Source: CAYWTS01 sp964461265
GTDB taxonomy: Bacteria; Bacteroidota; Ignavibacteria; Tepidaquicellales; OLB5
Length of the DNA stretch: 64,000 nucleotides
Assembly (NCBI GenBank): GCA_964461265.1
Contig: CAYWTS010000002.1
Coordinates: forward strand, 142,833 to 206,832
Direction of reading: 5' to 3'
Positions 62,007 to 64,000 of this stretch are shown piece after piece. Positions within the stretch are counted from its first letter, which is position 1. Every line of letters starts with the position of its first letter. A model generated the notes under the pieces. The model made no database searches, was not told the origin of the DNA, and saw only the letters and a list, made by a program, of their open reading frames with translations. The position numbers and the translations under genes are program-made.

Positions 62007-62489
62007 TTATTTTAACGATGACACTGCTTGTTTTATACCATCAAAATCCACCTGGTCACCGGGTGATTTTGTTACTTCAACATATTTCACAACACCGTCT
62101 TTATCGATAACGAACACTGCCCTTTGAGAAGTACCCTTCATACCGTGTGCAAACTCAGGCAGGTAAACATCGTACTGCTTTATTACTTCCTTATTAAAGT
62201 CGCTGAGAAGCGGAATTTGAATATTGTTTTGTTTGGCGAAAGCTTTTTGAACGAAGGTACCGTCAGTACTGATACCAAGTACTTCAGCATTCATACCCCT
62301 GTACTGGTTAAAGTTGTCACTCATTGTGCACATCTCGGTTGTACATACGCCTGTGAATGCCTGAGGGAAGAAAAGCAGAACAACATTTTTCCCCCTGTAT
62401 GAAGACAATGATATATCTACTACGTCTTCGGACGGTGTAAAAGATTTAAGTGTGAAGTCAGGAGCTTTTGCTCCAACCTGTAATGCCAT
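62007..62489 (-). CDS. AhpC/TSA-family peroxiredoxin (AhpE-like)
   Basis: 160 aa. FPQAFTGVCTTEMCTMSDN has peroxidatic C49 preceded by T46 (TxxC) and a second C54. The rest (GISTDGTFVQKAFAKQNNIQIPLLSDFNKEVIKQY and RAVFVIDKDGVVKYVEV) agrees with the AhpE/Prx subgroup. It detoxifies peroxides in the cytoplasm. It is the upstream member of the pair with bcp. Confidence 0.93.
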   Translation of the reverse strand: MALQVGAKAPDFTLKSFTPSEDVVDISLSSYRGKNVVLLFFPQAFTGVCTTEMCTMSDNFNQYRGMNAEVLGISTDGTFVQKAFAKQNNIQIPLLSDFNKEVIKQYDVYLPEFAHGMKGTSQRAVFVIDKDGVVKYVEVTKSPGDQVDFDGIKQAVSSLK

Positions 62490-62539
62490 TTTAATTTATC
62501 CTTTCTTATTTTACGATTTAAAAAAACTCTAACCCACCC

Positions 62540-62620
62540 CGTCTGGCGCCTGTGGCACCATCCACTCCTCCGGAGGAGGGGACTTAACCATTGTACACAT
62601 GACTGCCCAGCGGTCAGTCC
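62540..62620. repeat. Cluster of GC-rich palindromes between peroxiredoxin and lpd
   Basis: ctcctccggaggag (62565-62578) is a perfect 14-bp palindrome; gactg..cagtc arms follow at 62601-62619, and ggcgcc/ggcacc near 62545. The stretch is more GC-rich than its surroundings. It might act as a bidirectional terminator or REP cluster. Confidence 0.45.
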
Positions 62621-62632
62621 CTACTTTTTGAA

Positions 62633-64000
62633 TTAAATGTTAATTGCTTCTCCGTAAGCATCGGCAACAGCTTCCATTATTGCTTCTGAAAGCGTTGGAT
62701 GGGAATGGATAGTTCTAATAATCTGCTCGTGTGTTGTTTCAAGCGATTTACCAAGTGTAAGCTCTGCAATCAATTCCGATGCTTCACTGCCTATTATATG
62801 CGCACCAATCAGTTCATCATATTTAGCATCGAAAATCACTTTTACCAATCCTGCTGTTTCACCTACTGCTCTCGCCTTACCGCTTGCCGTAAACGGGAAT
62901 CTGCCGACTTTAATCTCATAACCCATTTCTTTTGCCTTAGCTTCAGTTAAACCTACCGATGCAACCTGCGGCTGACAGAACGTAACTCCGGGAACACAAG
63001 TATAATCGATATCAGGAACATCCAATCCTTTTATTTTCTCTACACAATTAATGCCTTCAGCCGAAGCAACATGTGCAAGCCAGGGTGGTCCGTTTACATC
63101 ACCTATTGCATAAATGCCGGGAATTTTGGTTTTATAATCTCGGTCAACTTTAATAAATCCTTTTATCACTTCAACGCCAAGTTCCTCAAGCCCCATTTTC
63201 TCAACATTTCCTGTGAAACCGACTGCAACAATTGCAATATCCGATTCCAAAACCTCTTCTTTTTTACCCGAAATCTTTACTTTAACAATCTCCTGTTTGC
63301 TATTGGGTGCAACTTTCTCAACCTTAATTTCATTGACTTTAGTTCCCGTAAGCATAGTTATGCCAAGCTTTCTGAATTCGCGTGCAAGAACATCGGTGAT
63401 TTCTTTATCTTCATTAGGCAGGATAGTCGGAAGCATTTCAACAACTGTAACCTTACTTCCGAATGCATTGAAAAAGTAAGCAAACTCAATACCTATTGCA
63501 CCGGCACCTATAATTGTAATCGATTCAGGCACTTTATCAAGCACTATAGCTTCTTTAAACGAAAGAACTTTTTTACCATCTATCATCATACCGGGGAATG
63601 TATTAGCCCTTGAACCTGTAGCTATAATAGTATTTGTAGATTTAATTTCTTCTGCAACCTGACCGTCTTTATAAACCTCAATTATAGTATCGTCACCGGA
63701 TTTCTTAATTTTACCAAATCCTGTTATATAATTAATCTTGTTTTTCTTCATCAGGTATTGCACGCCTTTTTCGGATTTATCAGCAATATCCCTTGAACGC
63801 TGAATAACCTTCTGGAAATCGAATTGGATATTTTCGCAGGTTATACCGAACTCTTTAGTTTTTTTTAAGGTATGCATCAGCTCCGCAGCTTTTAACAGCG
63901 ATTTTGAAGGAATACATCCCCAATTAAGGCAGATTCCGCCGAGCTTTTCGGCTTCAACAATAGCTGTAGAAAAACCAAGCTGAGAGGCACGAATAGCAGC
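62633..64000 (-). CDS. lpdA: Dihydrolipoyl dehydrogenase (N-terminus outside window)
   Basis: 455 residues visible; the frame continues past the window edge. FAD/NAD disulfide oxidoreductase, E3 of 2-oxoacid dehydrogenase complexes and of glycine cleavage. The redox-active pair is in GGICLNWGCIPSKSLL; the NAD site in IIGAGAIGIEFAYFFNAFG; FAD site YAIGDVNGPPWLAH; C-terminal active-site segment TIHSHPTLSEAIMEA with the catalytic His-Glu. The first glycine-rich FAD motif is cut off. Only a few residues are missing. Confidence 0.96.
   Translation of the reverse strand, partial: AAIRASQLGFSTAIVEAEKLGGICLNWGCIPSKSLLKAAELMHTLKKTKEFGITCENIQFDFQKVIQRSRDIADKSEKGVQYLMKKNKINYITGFGKIKKSGDDTIIEVYKDGQVAEEIKSTNTIIATGSRANTFPGMMIDGKKVLSFKEAIVLDKVPESITIIGAGAIGIEFAYFFNAFGSKVTVVEMLPTILPNEDKEITDVLAREFRKLGITMLTGTKVNEIKVEKVAPNSKQEIVKVKISGKKEEVLESDIAIVAVGFTGNVEKMGLEELGVEVIKGFIKVDRDYKTKIPGIYAIGDVNGPPWLAHVASAEGINCVEKIKGLDVPDIDYTCVPGVTFCQPQVASVGLTEAKAKEMGYEIKVGRFPFTASGKARAVGETAGLVKVIFDAKYDELIGAHIIGSEASELIAELTLGKSLETTHEQIIRTIHSHPTLSEAIMEAVADAYGEAINI

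Noticed and set aside
63071..63613. 180-codon plus-strand frame
   Set aside because: Antisense shadow of the dihydrolipoyl dehydrogenase gene.
1..64000. Defence system, prophage, CRISPR or complete insertion sequence
   Set aside because: No integrase, transposase, cas, restriction or toxin-antitoxin gene is recognisable; only small non-coding elements and one ATPase remnant were found.

Overview
This is an AT-rich bacterial chromosome segment, very probably from the Bacteroidota/Chlorobiota/Ignavibacteriota (FCB) group. Four sequence features point there: (i) promoters of the Bacteroidetes type (TTG, 19-21 nt, TAnnTTTG) before the ATP synthase genes, mraZ, prs and the YtxH gene; (ii) an LptE - sigma-54 regulator - MiaB block; (iii) an ATP synthase operon without atpD and atpC; (iv) a remnant of a type IX secretion C-terminal domain. 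Placement in or near Ignavibacteria is inference. About eleven genes seem to start with TTG.

Layout. 1-2.5 kb: a sensor histidine kinase with periplasmic c-type haem motifs, cut by the window edge, beside two overlapping genes for H-protein-like (GcvH-like) proteins. 2.9-4.3 kb: a decayed tRNA-like sequence carrying palindromes, an intact tRNA-Phe(GAA), a wrecked AAA_14/DUF4143 ATPase gene and a large palindrome. 4.3-10.3 kb: F-type ATP synthase genes (atpZ/I-like, a second membrane gene, atpB, E, F, H, A, an unknown 93-aa gene, atpG). 10.4-23 kb: a free-standing NFACT-R protein, a TPR protein and GT2 glycosyltransferase, lptE/sigma-54 regulator/miaB/lipoprotein, dxs-xseB-xseA, an Ig-like lipoprotein and a secreted protein, then a gene-poor patch with a T9SS fragment and strong secondary structure.

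23-41.4 kb (minus strand): a complete division/cell-wall cluster, mraZ-rsmH-ftsL-ftsI-murE-murF-mraY-[outer-membrane protein]-murD-ftsW-murG-[PH-like membrane protein]-murC-murB-ftsQ-ftsA-ftsZ, read from one recognisable promoter with a 10-bp-periodic MraZ operator. 41.8-51.2 kb: LysE and CDF transporters, an inositol-monophosphatase-like enzyme, a metallophosphoesterase, prs, two envelope-stress-like small proteins, an EF-G-like factor, a HIT protein, a 137-bp MITE and tRNA-Glu(UUC).

51.3-59.9 kb (minus strand): a full phosphate regulon: PiT transporter with its DUF47 partner, PhoU, PstB-A-C-S, PhoR and PhoB. Three upstream regions carry arrays of 8-bp TTAAC-type repeats at an exact 11-bp period, which I read as Pho boxes. 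60-64 kb: a His-rich UreH/NiCoT-like membrane protein, a DUF2721 protein, a second MITE, two peroxiredoxins and dihydrolipoyl dehydrogenase (cut by the window edge).

I see no CRISPR array, prophage, complete insertion sequence or recognisable defence system. The least explained content is the haem-sensor/H-like protein module, small unknown genes inserted into the ATP synthase and dcw operons, and several structured intergenic elements (two MITEs, a three-way-junction element after ftsZ, and a family of palindromes).
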